A stretch of 64,000 nt of DNA from Entophlyctis helioformis (taxonomy: Eukaryota > Chytridiomycota > Chytridiomycetes > Chytridiales > Chytriomycetaceae), in assembly GCA_025526915.1 (NCBI GenBank), contig JAHLKH010000113.1:1-64000 (forward strand). The letters run 5' to 3'. The position numbers were made by a program, and so were the translations under genes. Positions 24,521-35,124 of this stretch are shown in pieces; position 1 is the stretch's first letter, and the number at the start of each line of letters is the position of its first letter. Under the pieces are notes generated by a model. That model did not search any database, was not told the DNA's origin, and saw only the letters and a list, made by a program, of their open reading frames with translations.

Positions 24521-24765
24521 CATAGTTTTCCCGGAGTTAATCCTGCATAAATCCTCTGTTATCCGGATTGTTCCTGCGTGCTTGGCTTGTGTCAGCTGCG
24601 AGTCCGCAGAGCTGGGACGACGCATGGAGCGTCAATGAGGCCAGCTCGGCAAGCCGGAAAACGCCACAATCCTATAAAAAGGCAGCCACTTTACTGCCGC
24701 CACTCTCATCCCATCAGCCAACCAACAGCCAGTCCTCTCTCTCTCCTCTCACCACACACATCACC
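24521..24765 (+). promoter_or_regulatory. SDR copy B promoter (TATA box and motif conserved)
   Basis: CCGGAGTTAATCC recurs near 24529-24545 and a TATA-like TATAAAAA lies at 24673-24680, again about 90 bp upstream of the SDR ATG, with a shorter CT-rich leader. Conservation of promoter spacing means the copy could be transcribed. Confidence 0.5.
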
Positions 24766-25555
24766 ATGTCCCACGGATACGACCTCGACTTTGTCGCCAA
24801 GCTCCCCGCTGACCTTGTGGGTCACGTCGCCGTCGTCACTGGCGGCTCGCGTGGCATTGGCCGTGCCGTGTCGCTCAAGCTCGCCTCTCTCGGCGCGTCC
24901 GTCATTGTCAACTATGCCGGCAACGCAGCTGCCGCCGCTGCAGGTCGTGGACGCCATCACAAAGTCTGGTCGCGGCAAGGCGACCGCCGTCCAGGGCGAC
25001 GTCTCCAAGGCCGAAGACGCTCAGCGCCTCATTGACGAGACCATCCGCATCTACGGCCGCCTCGACATTCTCGTCAACAACGCGGTGTGTTCAGCGTAAC
25101 GCCCATCCTCGACCACGACATTGAGGAGTTCCACCGCGTGGTGCGTATCAATGTCAACGGCACGTTCCTGCCCACTCGCGCGGCCGTCAAGGTCATCCAG
25201 GACGGCGGCGTCATCATCAACATCTCGACCGTGCTACAAAGGCGATCTACCCAGGCACATCTGTCCTACTGCGACCAAGGGCTTTGTTGAGGCGTTTACC
25301 CGCGCACTGGCCGTTGAGCTCGGCTCCCCGGCAAGATTCCGTGTCAACACCGTGTCGCCTGGATACACCGTCACAGACTGCTCATGTCCACCGGTGAGGT
25401 ATCGTCGAGACGGCCGCGCAGTTTTCCATCTTCAAGCGTCCTGGCACGGCAGAGACATTGCCGAGTCTGTGGCTTTCCTTGCACACCCTCGCTCTGGCGC
25501 ATGGATCACCGGCCAGAACATTGGTGCCAACGGCGGCATTGCCTTTGCTCTCTGA
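24766..25555 (+). pseudogene. SDR copy B (same protein, several apparent frameshifts)
   Basis: It starts MSHGYDLDFVAKLPADL exactly like copy A and ends WITGQNIGANGG...FAL with the stop at 25553-25555. In between, single-base indels break the frame: an extra C near 24940-24945, a missing C near 25083, a missing base near 25231, changes around 25250-25270 and 25323-25340, a missing A near 25378, a missing G near 25398 and a missing A near 25452. As written it is a pseudogene. Because many indels fall in short homopolymers inside a repeat, an intact gene with poor consensus is also possible. Confidence 0.7.
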
Positions 25556-25694
25556 TCTGCCCTTTCGTTGTACACCTTCTTGAAATGAACCACTTCTGGA
25601 TACTGCTTGTCGATCCTTTGCCCATTCATGGCACCTTCAGCCACATGGTGTCATGTATTGCAGATCCAAGGATTCCATGATGCATATACATGCC

Positions 25695-28470
25695 TCAGAA
25701 GATGCTCTCCAGGCGTGCAGCCACGAGACTCAGAATCTCGTCCGTCTTTGCACCAACGTGTCGCATGCTCTTGGACACCGACTGCCACACCTCGCCATGA
25801 CGCGGCTCGGCTGCCACACATCGCTGCACAACATCATCCACCTGTTCGGCCGTCCCGTGCATCTTCTCAAACTTGAGCAGCCATCCCCACGTGTCGCCCA
25901 GATCCGGGTTGGTCTTGATGGCACGGTTGAACCAGCTGCGTGCCTTGTCCAGCTTGCGCTCGGCCCAGAACAGCTGCGCGACCGTCGTCACAACCACTGG
26001 GTCGTTTTCGCACTTTTTGAGTGCGTCCACAGACCGCGCGCGACGCTGCGGCCGTGCCTCGGTCGCAATCATCTGCGACCACAGCTGCCCGGATGTCGGA
26101 CACGGCCTGCAGTGCCTTGGCAAGCAGTGCCTTTGCCATCGGCTGGTTGTTGGAGCGCGGTCTCGACACGCACGGCCTCGCACCACAGCTCAGGCACATT
26201 CGGGTTCAGCAGCCGTGCTCGTTCAAGCGTCGCTCGTGCCTTGACCGGAAGTCCAGCGTCTTCTTCGAGCCGCGACGCCAGCAGCCACAGCGGCACAGAC
26301 TTTGGTGCGCGTTTGAGTCCCTGTGCATACGCCTCGCGCGCAGCTGCAATGTTGCCTTGGTCGGCGTGCAGGATCTGGCCCTTGATCATCCACAGCTTGT
26401 CAAAGGCAGGGAACTGCTTGAGACCCCTGCTCGAGCAGCTCGAGTGCCTCGTTGAACCGTCCTTGCTGCCGCTCAAACACGGCCGACTTCATCCACACAC
26501 GCTCTGTGTTGGCGCTCTTGCGTGCATCGCCAAGCAGCACCCGTGCACGCTCGTGCTCGCCAGTCTCCACCTCGAGCTTGATGGCCGCCAGCCAAATCTG
26601 CTCAGAGTCCGGATTGGCCAAGAACGCCTGCTCGAGAATGCCACGCGCAGCCTCGACGTCGCCTGCGATCCACTTCTCCTTGGCACCCATGAGCCACAGC
26701 ACTTCGGCCTGCGGACAGTAGCGCACGGCCCGCGCAAGCAGCTCCTCGAGTGCCGCTGGCGTGCCATGCTCCTTCTCCAGAAACGCTGCACGGCGCCAGA
26801 CAGGACTTCTTGGTCGGGAACACCGTCAGGGCATGTGCATAAATGGCACGCGCCGTCTCGATCGAGCTGCGTGTGATGCACGCCTCGGCGTCTTCCATCC
26901 AGGTTGCCTTGCGGTCCTCGTCCTCGATGCCCATGCCGATCGTGGCCTTGACGATCGCCTGTGCAACAGCCACAAACCCTTCCTTCTCGGCGGCCTCTGC
27001 CTCGGCAAGCCACTGCTCTCGCTCGAGATTTGAGCCGACGCTCATGAGCTTGGCAATACTGCGGTCAATGACCTTGCCCACCATTGGCGTGTTCTTGTTG
27101 TGCTCCTCGAGTTTGGCAGCGCTGACCCAGATCTCGTGCGACGTTGGGATTGATTGGCGAGCTTTGTTGAGCACCTTGCGTGCATTCTCGTACGACTCGA
27201 GACGCGCCAGCGCAATCCACAGCTCGACAGAGAGCGGCACGCACTCGACGGCGCGCGATAGCAGAGTGCGTGCATCGTCGGGATCCTCCTCGAGCGACAC
27301 GGCCGCCTTCCACAGCTTGACCGAGTTGGGAATGCTCTCAATGGCACGACGCAGCACAAGCTTCTGAGCACGCACCTCGGTCTCGAGATCACGCGCTCTG
27401 AGCCAGATCTTGACCGAGTGCGGCAGCTGGCGGACGGCGTTTCCGAGGATGATCTTGGCGTTCTCTTTGGTGTTGATACGGACGGCCTCGAGCCAGATGT
27501 CCTCGCTCTTGGGGCACTCTTCGCAGCCCTTGGACAGGATCTCGCGGGCCGCAGCGATCTTGCCAGCGACTTCTTCCAGACGTGCAGCAGCAATCCAGCC
27601 AGGTGCGTGCTTGGGGTTGGTTGTGGTCACGGAGCGCAGCAGCATACGCGCCTTCTTGATGTCGCTGATCTCCGAGTCCGACTTGACCACCACGCTGCTC
27701 AGGTCGGTCAGGTATCCCTTGGGATCGATGGTGGTTTGGCCCGAGACCGAGTCTGAGATCTGGTCGAGCTTGAGGCCCAGCACCTTGTCACGGGCCTGTC
27801 CAAACTGTGCAAAGTCGGTCATGGTGCCCGAGGGATCTGCTGCCGACACGGACGAATCCACGCTGTTGGCCGACTGCAGCCGGCTGGCAGCACCCAGCAG
27901 GATCGAGTCGGGAACGGCCGTCTGGCGATCGGACATGGTCTTGACCTTTTTGCCCTTTTTGCGAACAAGGTCGCCGACCTCGGGGATCGCTGCCCAGTCG
28001 TCTTGCGACAGGCTCGAGAGATCGCGCTTGAGGTCCGCGAACTGCTGCTGGATGTTGGGCCGGTCGCGGCGGTACTTTTCCAGCTCCTCCTGCTCGCGTG
28101 CCTCGCGCCGGCTCTTTCGCCGCTCGTCCATTCGTGCCTCGACCTCTGCGTAGATGCGGTCGGCCTCCTCGTCGTCGGCCTCGTACGGCGCTGTGTTGAA
28201 CAGACCCATCTCGTTGTCCGGGTCCTGGTACCGTGCTGCATCGCCGTCGTCGCCGTCGCCGTTGCCGTCTCGGCCGCGAGGCCCGCGGCCCTCGGTCGCT
28301 GCCTGTGCAGCAGCAAGTGCAGCGGCGCCGTCGTCGGCGCTCTCGCGGGCCGGGCCAATGTCTGAGCGGGTTGTGAAGCCAGAAGCGCCTCTGCCCAGAC
28401 CAGCAATGTAGTTGGGCGGAGCAGGCTTGCTCATAAAGTCTGGGTCTGCAAGCGTCCGGAACTGGAACAT
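25695..28470 (-). CDS. PRP6: Pre-mRNA-processing factor 6 (PRP6/PRPF6), tri-snRNP bridge; 3' end with indels
   Basis: U4/U6.U5 tri-snRNP protein. The N-terminal PRP1 domain is clear from ATG 28470-28468: [74 protein letters not shown], then a long HAT/TPR superhelix ([59 protein letters not shown]). No introns are seen. The frame breaks near 26795 (an extra T after KKS; the family reads KKSVW) and again near 26425, 26155 and 26105, all but the first inside duplication unit B. The C-terminus ends [10 protein letters not shown], stop 25697-25695. PRP6 is essential in yeast, and no other full-length copy lies here, so the breaks are probably consensus errors. Confidence 0.9.
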
Positions 28471-28596
28471 GTCGTTGTTGTTGTGGTGGTCGTCGTCGTC
28501 GTCGTCGTCGTTGTGATTCAGGTGATTGCGGGGAACGCGGACAAGCAGCGCAGCGGCGTTTATTGTGGTTCAAGGCAGCTTCATGTCTGCCACACA

Positions 28597-31500
28597 TCAG
28601 TCCGAGTCGTCGGCCATGTCGAGTGCAAGGTCCTGCAGCTGCTCTCGTCTGTATGACGGCTGGTGCGGCTCGTATCCATGGCCGCGGCGTGCACCTGCCC
28701 GCGATCGCTGCTTGACCCGTGCTATCTCGGCCTCGAGATCCATTGCCTGCTGTGAATGCGCCGATGCCTCGCCAGCGGCGGTTGCTGCCGCGGTCGCCGT
28801 GTGCAGCAGACTGCGGTCAACAGCCTCTGCTACGGCACTGGTGCGTGCCATGCACGTGTGTCAGCGTCAGTCGATCACGTCTTCTGGCGCGCGAGCCCCC
28901 ACTTACCGCAGACGTGCACTGTTCATGCCCAGCTCCTGCTTGGTGTGGTAGCGGCTGTCCTTTTCAAGACGCTCCTTTTCCATCACTGCGCGGTCCAGAT
29001 CCCGCTCTGCAGGACACCATCACGTCGTTGAGGTCAGCAAGGCAATCGGGCAATCGCCACCATGGCAAGCAAGAGAGCAGTGCATAGCACTCACGCAGCC
29101 GCTTGCGCTCTTCCAACAGCTCGGCCTCTTTCCCGACCAGTGTCCCAATCTGTCTGCCGAGGCTCTCAACCCGGCTCTCTGCATTCACACACCGCGCATG
29201 CAGGGCCGTGTGCTCCCGCTTCTCGACGCCAATCTGCTCCATCAGATCACGATGCCGTGCACCTGCCCGCTGGATCTGTGTCTCCAGCTCAGCAATCTTG
29301 GTCTGATGCTGTGCAACCTGCGACCGCAAATGCGCCATGGCATTCTCGTAGTGCTCCGTCATCCGCTTGGACTCGTCACGCCACTTGTCGCCCAGCCGGC
29401 GCTGGTCGGTGAGCAGTTGCTGCATCTCGCGGCACGTGCGTGAGTGGGCTTCGGTGACGTTGTCGAGCTTGGACGTCAGATCCGAGACTTGGCCTTCATA
29501 TTTTTGCGTGAGAGCAGCGAGCTCGGACTCGAACTGCATCTGCTTCTTGACCCGTGTTTCGTTGAGCGTCTTGTTGTCGTGCTCGAGTGCCGACAGCTTC
29601 TTGTGCATAGTGATACGCTCCTCCTGCACAATAGTCAGCGCTTGTGAGACTCGCAGTCTCGTCTGGATTGCGTGCAGCGACTCGCCTTGGTCTCTTCCAG
29701 CTCTCGCTCGACTTCCGCAGACGCCTGTATGCTTCTTCAGCACGATGTGCGAGCTGCTGTCGCTCGGCCTCGTGACTGTTCTGCTCGCGGACAAGCTTCT
29801 GGTGGATGCTGCTCCGGCCACGTCGCACCGTGTCAGCATCTCGCTCGTGCCATAAACTCGCACTGGCAATCCACCTTTCGACCTTGTGGATAGCCTCTGC
29901 CCTCTCTCGCTCGGACGCGCGCAGCTTGCAGTGCATTTCCTCGAGCGTCATCGTCAGCCGATCCGCCTCTGCCGGAATGTGTCTTGTAAGTGTCTCTAGC
30001 TCAGCCTCTGCAGCGCGCTTCTCTCTAATGGCCCGCTCAATCTGGTTGTGCAGCGTGGCAACGAGCGTCTCCAACTTTGCCGTCTCGTCTGCAAACTTGC
30101 GGCGATCGATGTTGAACTGATTGCGAAGTCTGCCACCACGATACCAGTCATTAGTACAGTCGTCTTGCAGCAAAGCTGGCGGTGTTGCTCACAGGCTGAT
30201 GGCGCTCTCGTTCTTTTCAAGGTACTTGGCAGGCATCTCGTTGAGCTTGTTGTTCAGTTCGGAAATCTCGAGTTTGGCTCGTGCTTCGCGCTCCAGCGAC
30301 TTGTCTCGCTCAAACAGCGCCTCTTCGAGCTGTCGTCTCAGCGTCAGTTACGCGTATGCCAAGGCACGATCATGCCTCCATCACCTCGTGGGTCCGTTGC
30401 TGGATCCCTTCGAGCGCCGCCAGCTCCTTCTTTTCCAGCAGCAGAATCTTCTTCTCAAGACTCTTGTTGACCGTCTGCAGCCGCTCATTCTCCTGCTTAA
30501 TCTCCTCGTTCTCTTTGGCGCTCTTGGAGTGCTTGACTTGGTACTCTACAACGCCACACATTTACAATGTCAATACATGCATTGCAGTCAAGCCATGCTC
30601 AGCGGCATGCGACCCACCGTCTAACGTGGCAGACTTGGATTTGAGATCATCAAGCAGCTCCTTCTCTCTGACTGCAAAGACTGCGGATTCCTTCAAATGC
30701 GACTGGTATCGATCGGACACGTGTGCAACTGCCCGCTTGAGCTCATCAATGCGACTGTGGCACGCATCCAGCTCTTGTTCTTTGCGCCGCAGCTCTGTTT
30801 GCAGCGCGTCAATGTCTGCATGCGATACAGAGACTTCGTTGTGGCCGTCCTTGACCTCGCGCTCGAGCATTGCCGTGCCGTTCTTGAGCTCGTGTATCTC
30901 TTGCTCAAGAGATCGAACATGTGCCTTTGAGCCCTCCATCTCGATGGCATTGCTTTGCACTTTTGGTCAAACGGCGTGTCAGCCGTCTGGGATGGATGTG
31001 CTATAAATGCATGTGCAGACCCACAGGTTTTGCTGTACTTGGCGACTTGCTGGCGAAGAGCGTCAATCTCCATGGCGCTCTGGCGGTTTTGATCGATGAG
31101 GTTGTCATTCTCGGTAATGAGGATGGCAATCCGCTCTTGGTTCTCTTTCCTGAAAGGCAAGTATGGTGAGCGGGCCAACAGGCGAGTGTTTTTGGTGGAT
31201 GAGATGATGGATAGACGGACTTGCCATTCATCGCGTGCCGCGTACTTTGGCATATCGTACACGCTTGGCTGCATGGGTTGCATGGGTTGCATGGGCTGCA
31301 TGGGTTGCATGGGTTGCATCGGCTGCATGGGCTGCATCATTGGAATGAAAGGAATGGCCGCGGTGGGCGAAACAGACAATGTGTACGTTGCTTGCGTCTG
31401 TGGAAGTGGAGTTGTTGATGCGACTGGGATAGGTGCTGGTGGCGCTGGGGCGGGTTCGGGTGCCGACAGTAATGTGGGTGCAGGTGCTGTCATGGCGGGC

Positions 31501-32258
31501 ACTTGTGGAGGAAGGGCTGGAAGCGGAAGAGAAACGGATGACGCTGACTTTTTGGAGCTCGTTTCTGAGAATATCTTTGAGGCAGTTGCTGGCGGGACGA
31601 CTGTTTGTGGGACGACTGCTGGCGTGATGGCTGCGGTGGGATGACTGCGGGCTGGTTCAGCATATCCTGTTCATGCAAGTGTTAGGTGTTGGACTGCCAG
31701 ACAAGAGTCAGCCGGCGTAGAGAGCAACTTGCAGTTGATCCCTTCTTCTTTGGCGAAAGCGTCTCGACGTCGTCGCGGTGATTGTGCTCGAGGCTTGCAA
31801 ACGAGACCTGGGCACACGAGCCAGCTTGTCAACACGACGCGCTTGAACGACGCACGACAAACGACACACGGCATGCAAAGCCACGAATGCGATGTTGGCA
31901 AACACATGGCGGCCAAACCTTGACGGATGGTGCTGGCGACGAGGTGTTGCGCTTGTAGAGGGCTGGCGTTGTAAAGAGGTGCCGACGCATGCATTACCAT
32001 GCAAGCAGATACGGCATGTCAGCCAAAACATCCTGCGAGAGCACAGGGGCCATGCCGAGTGAGAATATGGGCAGCACCTTTGAACTCGGGCATCTGCGTC
32101 AGGTGCAGGTGCGGGGCGTCGGCGCGGCGGCTGGAGGGCGACACGAGGTCGGCATTCATGTCTGTCTCCTTGAGGGACAGCTCCTCGAGGCTCTTGCGTG
32201 CTGCGAGCGCATCTGCGCTGCCAGCTGTGCCGCCTTTGTTCAGCAGCGAAAGCGACAT
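28597..32258 (-). CDS. Large multi-exon coiled-coil protein, function unknown
   Basis: The ATG at 32258-32256 opens [18 protein letters not shown]. Exons then give [47 protein letters not shown] and, across an intron ending at TGAACAG near 31665, a Pro-rich stretch with repeated MQP (31268-31335). From about 31.2 to 28.8 kb the protein is almost all heptad coiled coil ([79 protein letters not shown]), split by many introns of about 60-80 bp. It ends [13 protein letters not shown], stop 28599-28597. The architecture resembles centrosomal or ciliary scaffolds but I recognise no named family. Exact exon borders are only partly resolved. Confidence 0.7.
31268..31335. repeat. Coding 9-base tandem repeat (Met-Gln-Pro units)
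   Basis: About seven copies of a TGCATGGGT-like unit encode repeated MQP on the minus strand, in the proline-rich N-terminal part of the coiled-coil protein. Confidence 0.85.
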
Positions 32259-32278
32259 TGGGTTTTGCGTCAAATCCA

Positions 32279-33557
32279 ATGACGGGCCTTGGCGACGACG
32301 ACCGCGAGCTCATCCGCGGACTGCTGGCGGCGACAGACTTTCAGCTGCAGCCGCTGCATGTCGGACAGAGTGCGCCAACACAGGCGCAGGCAGAGCAGAC
32401 ACTTTCTTCTGTGCTGCTCAAGGACCGAGCGCTGTTTCTAGGTGCGTCCTTCTCGGCGGCTTGCGTTGACTCACCGGCTGGCTGCTGACCAACAACCAAC
32501 GACCAACGGCATACGAGCATAGAAAAGTGGGGGCCGCAGATGAGCGAGGAGCAGCTGCACCAATTCGACCGCTTCGCAGACGACTACGAGGTTGGCTTCC
32601 ACCTCAAGAGGCTGCGGCGGCATGCAGCCAGACAGGCACGGGCATCAGCAGCAGCAGCACCACCATCAACGGCATCGCTCAAAGCGACTCGCAACCGGCG
32701 GTTCAACTTCATGTCGCGGAATGTGCATGACGACACTTTCTCGACCTGGTCATGCAGGAGCGCGAGCCTGAGCTGTACGAAGAGTTTATGGATCGGTATG
32801 CGGTCGAAGCGGACAAGCGGCGGCCGTTTCCAGATTCGATGGGGCTTGTCGATCGCATCTACTACAACTTGGACAACGCACGGTATCTGCAGCAGGACGG
32901 CGAGGCGGCTGCGAGCGGTGGTGGTCCAAGCGTCGATCGCGCTGATCAGTTGCAGGCAGCCCGAGCTCAGACGTGGCACAGAAGAGACGAGGAAGAAGAG
33001 CAGATCGTCGAGTACGACACAGAGAGCGAGTCAGACGCAAGGACGACAAGGACGGCAGTGAAATGGAGACCAACAGTACCGGTCCGGGCAAGGGGGCATC
33101 CCTTTTAGCACATACGACAGCGCCGATAGTTGCGCAATCACAACCGCGTATCCATTCAGCCAATCGGCCAGATGGTGAGAGGAGGACGGCGAAGAGGACG
33201 ATGCGCTGGAAATGGAAGAGCTGGAGTTTGACGATCAGCCGACTCAGCAGGAACTTGACGTGCGGGAACACGACCTGCATCGCATGCTGCAGGAGCGGTT
33301 CTTGGATGGAAACGATGTAAGCCAGCATGTCCAAGCGTTCCCGGCATGGTTTTGCGGCACTGACGACTCGTTATTCTTGTGCACAGCCGTTTGTAAACTA
33401 TGGCGACATTGACAACAACTCCGAATACGACAATCTGTCCATGATTGGCGCAGATGTACAGGATCGATACTTTGATGACGACGATGATGAGGATCAGGAT
33501 TGCATTGCTGAGCCACGTCCAATGATTGCTGGCGACGAGGACGAGCTGGACTACTGA
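32279..33557 (+). CDS. CCDC97-like protein (DUF2052), probable spliceosome-associated factor
   Basis: From ATG 32279: MTGLGDDDRELIRGLL, an intron 32442-32522, EKWGPQMSEEQL, then the family core NRRFNFMSRN, EREPELYEEFMDRY, DSMGLVDRIYYNLDNARYL, acidic EEEEQIVEYDTESESD, and after an intron at 33317-33386 PFVNYGDIDNNSEYDNLSMI and YFDDDDDEDQD. Human CCDC97 shares the RNRRY/LLYEQYIGQY and SEVDDNPDFDNLDI patterns and has been linked to SF3b. One base seems missing in the TTT at 32737-32739, since TTTT restores DDTFLDLVMQERE. The segment 33036-33180 is ambiguous: either a GC-AG intron or two more lost bases. Stop 33555-33557. Confidence 0.75.
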
Positions 33558-33647
33558 ATACGCCAATGAACAAACTGTACAAGTGCCCGCAGGTGAGCAT
33601 TCAAGAGTTCCCACTGAATCCAGCAAGCTTGCACGCACCGCACGCAC

Positions 33648-35089
33648 ATGGACGCGACTGATCCGCCAGCAACTCGGGTAAACGATGCAGTGCAAGTCAT
33701 CGCAGCACAAGACTCTGGGCAAGATGCACCTCGGGACTTTCAGATCTTTCGCAATCTGGACACCCTCGTGCAACTGCTGCCAGACATCCACCCAGACTTT
33801 CTGATGGACCAGCTGCTGATCTTTGGCGACGCCCAAGACGAAGAGGTCGTGTCGGTCGTGCTTGATGCTGTTGCTGCGCGTGGCAACAACGCGCCACGCC
33901 TTGGTGACGGCATTGGCCGAGCGTGGGAAACGGACGCAGTTTACGAAGACGGCTTGGGCACGGATAAAGAGTCTACTGCGATCAAGCAAAGCTCGGCAGC
34001 GACCGACGCACTGATGCAGAAGGAGTGCGGGTGCTGCTTTGGCGACGTCTCGGACGGCACGGTGAGCTGCATGTGCGGCGTCCTTGGTGGATCAGGCTGC
34101 TGACGGGAGCTGCAAGGCAGACGACGCGATGCAGTGAGGGACACTTGTTTTGCTTTGACTGTGCCAAACGCACGATCGAGGCGGGCATGGGCCAACGTAA
34201 GTGCATCCAGATCCGCCTATGCAATGCTTCTGCTCGCGACCTTGAGAAATAAGCAACCGCATCGTGTGCCATGCATATGGCAGTCAAGGTGGATGCAGGT
34301 GCCCCGACACGTCAGGTTGCGAGAGCGAGTTTACCACGGCGGAGCTGAGACGGTTCATGCGCCTGCAGCTTTCGATGGGTTCATGCGCATGCGCCAACAG
34401 GCCGAGATCCGAAAGGTACGCACAAACCATGGCATCACGCCTATTTAGCGTTTCCGTGTGTCTGACCATTGCAGCGCGTCAGGCCAACATCAGCGGCTGC
34501 GAGCAGTGTCCGTTCTGCGAGTACAGTGCCATCATGGACCAGCCGGCAGACGAAGAGCCGCACTTCCAGTGCCAGGCAGACGCATGCCGCACCAAGTCGT
34601 GCCGCAAGTGCAAGAAAGTGTCGCACCATCCCGACAGTTGCACAGACGCGGAGATGGGCGATATTGTGCACCAGCTGGCGGAAGCCATGACAAATGGGCT
34701 CGTGCGGGAGTGTCCAGCGTGCAAGCGCAAGTTTCTGAAAGAGTATGGCTGCAACAAGATGGTGTGCATCTGTGGGCAGTACATGTGCTATGTGTGCCGC
34801 AAGCCGATCACTGGATACGACCATTTTGGCAACCCGCCTGTCCCAGGTAGTCCGTGCGATCTTGCTGGTTGCACTTGATGGACGCTGATGCTTTCCATGC
34901 AGGCAAGTGTCCGCTCTTTGACGACTGTTCCAACGCCATGTGGACGATGTCGAGCGTGCCAAGGAAGCAGCCGTGAAGGAGATCAAGAGCAAGGACACCA
35001 CAAAGACACACGTGGTCGACGAAGCAGCGCGCTCGCTTGTGCTGAAGCAAGGCGTGGCGCATGGTGCGCCAAACTCGCTGGCTGTTTGA
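33648..35089 (+). CDS. RBR-type E3 ubiquitin ligase, RNF216/TRIAD3-like (two apparent frameshifts)
   Basis: From ATG 33648: LPDIHPDFLMDQLL and an acidic N-terminus, then RING1 (CGCCFGD...EGHLFCFDCAKR), the extended IBR part (GGCRCPDTSGCESEFTTAEL, CEQCPFCEYSAIMD, CRTKSCRKCKKVSHH), and RING2 with the catalytic Cys in YGCNKMVCICGQYMCYVC, followed by the RNF216-specific ISGYDHF-like ITGYDHFG. A helical tail VERAKEAAVKEIKSKD follows. Introns: 34074-34135, one near 34200-34253, 34416-34482 and one near 34847-34903. Single bases appear lost at the TTT near 34370 (TTTT gives LQLFDGFMRMRQQ) and near 34936. Stop 35087-35089. The RNF216 group builds K63-type chains in animals; the role here is unknown. 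Confidence 0.82.
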
Positions 35090-35124
35090 CGATCCTCAAA
35101 TGAACGTTTGCTCGCAAAATTGCA

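Larger units (their letters stand above)
24313..26532. repeat. Tandem duplication, unit B
   Basis: Direct repeat of 22043-24284. It carries a UBA3 5' fragment (24313-24520), an SDR copy with several indels, and the 3' end of the only full-length PRP6. Confidence 0.9.
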
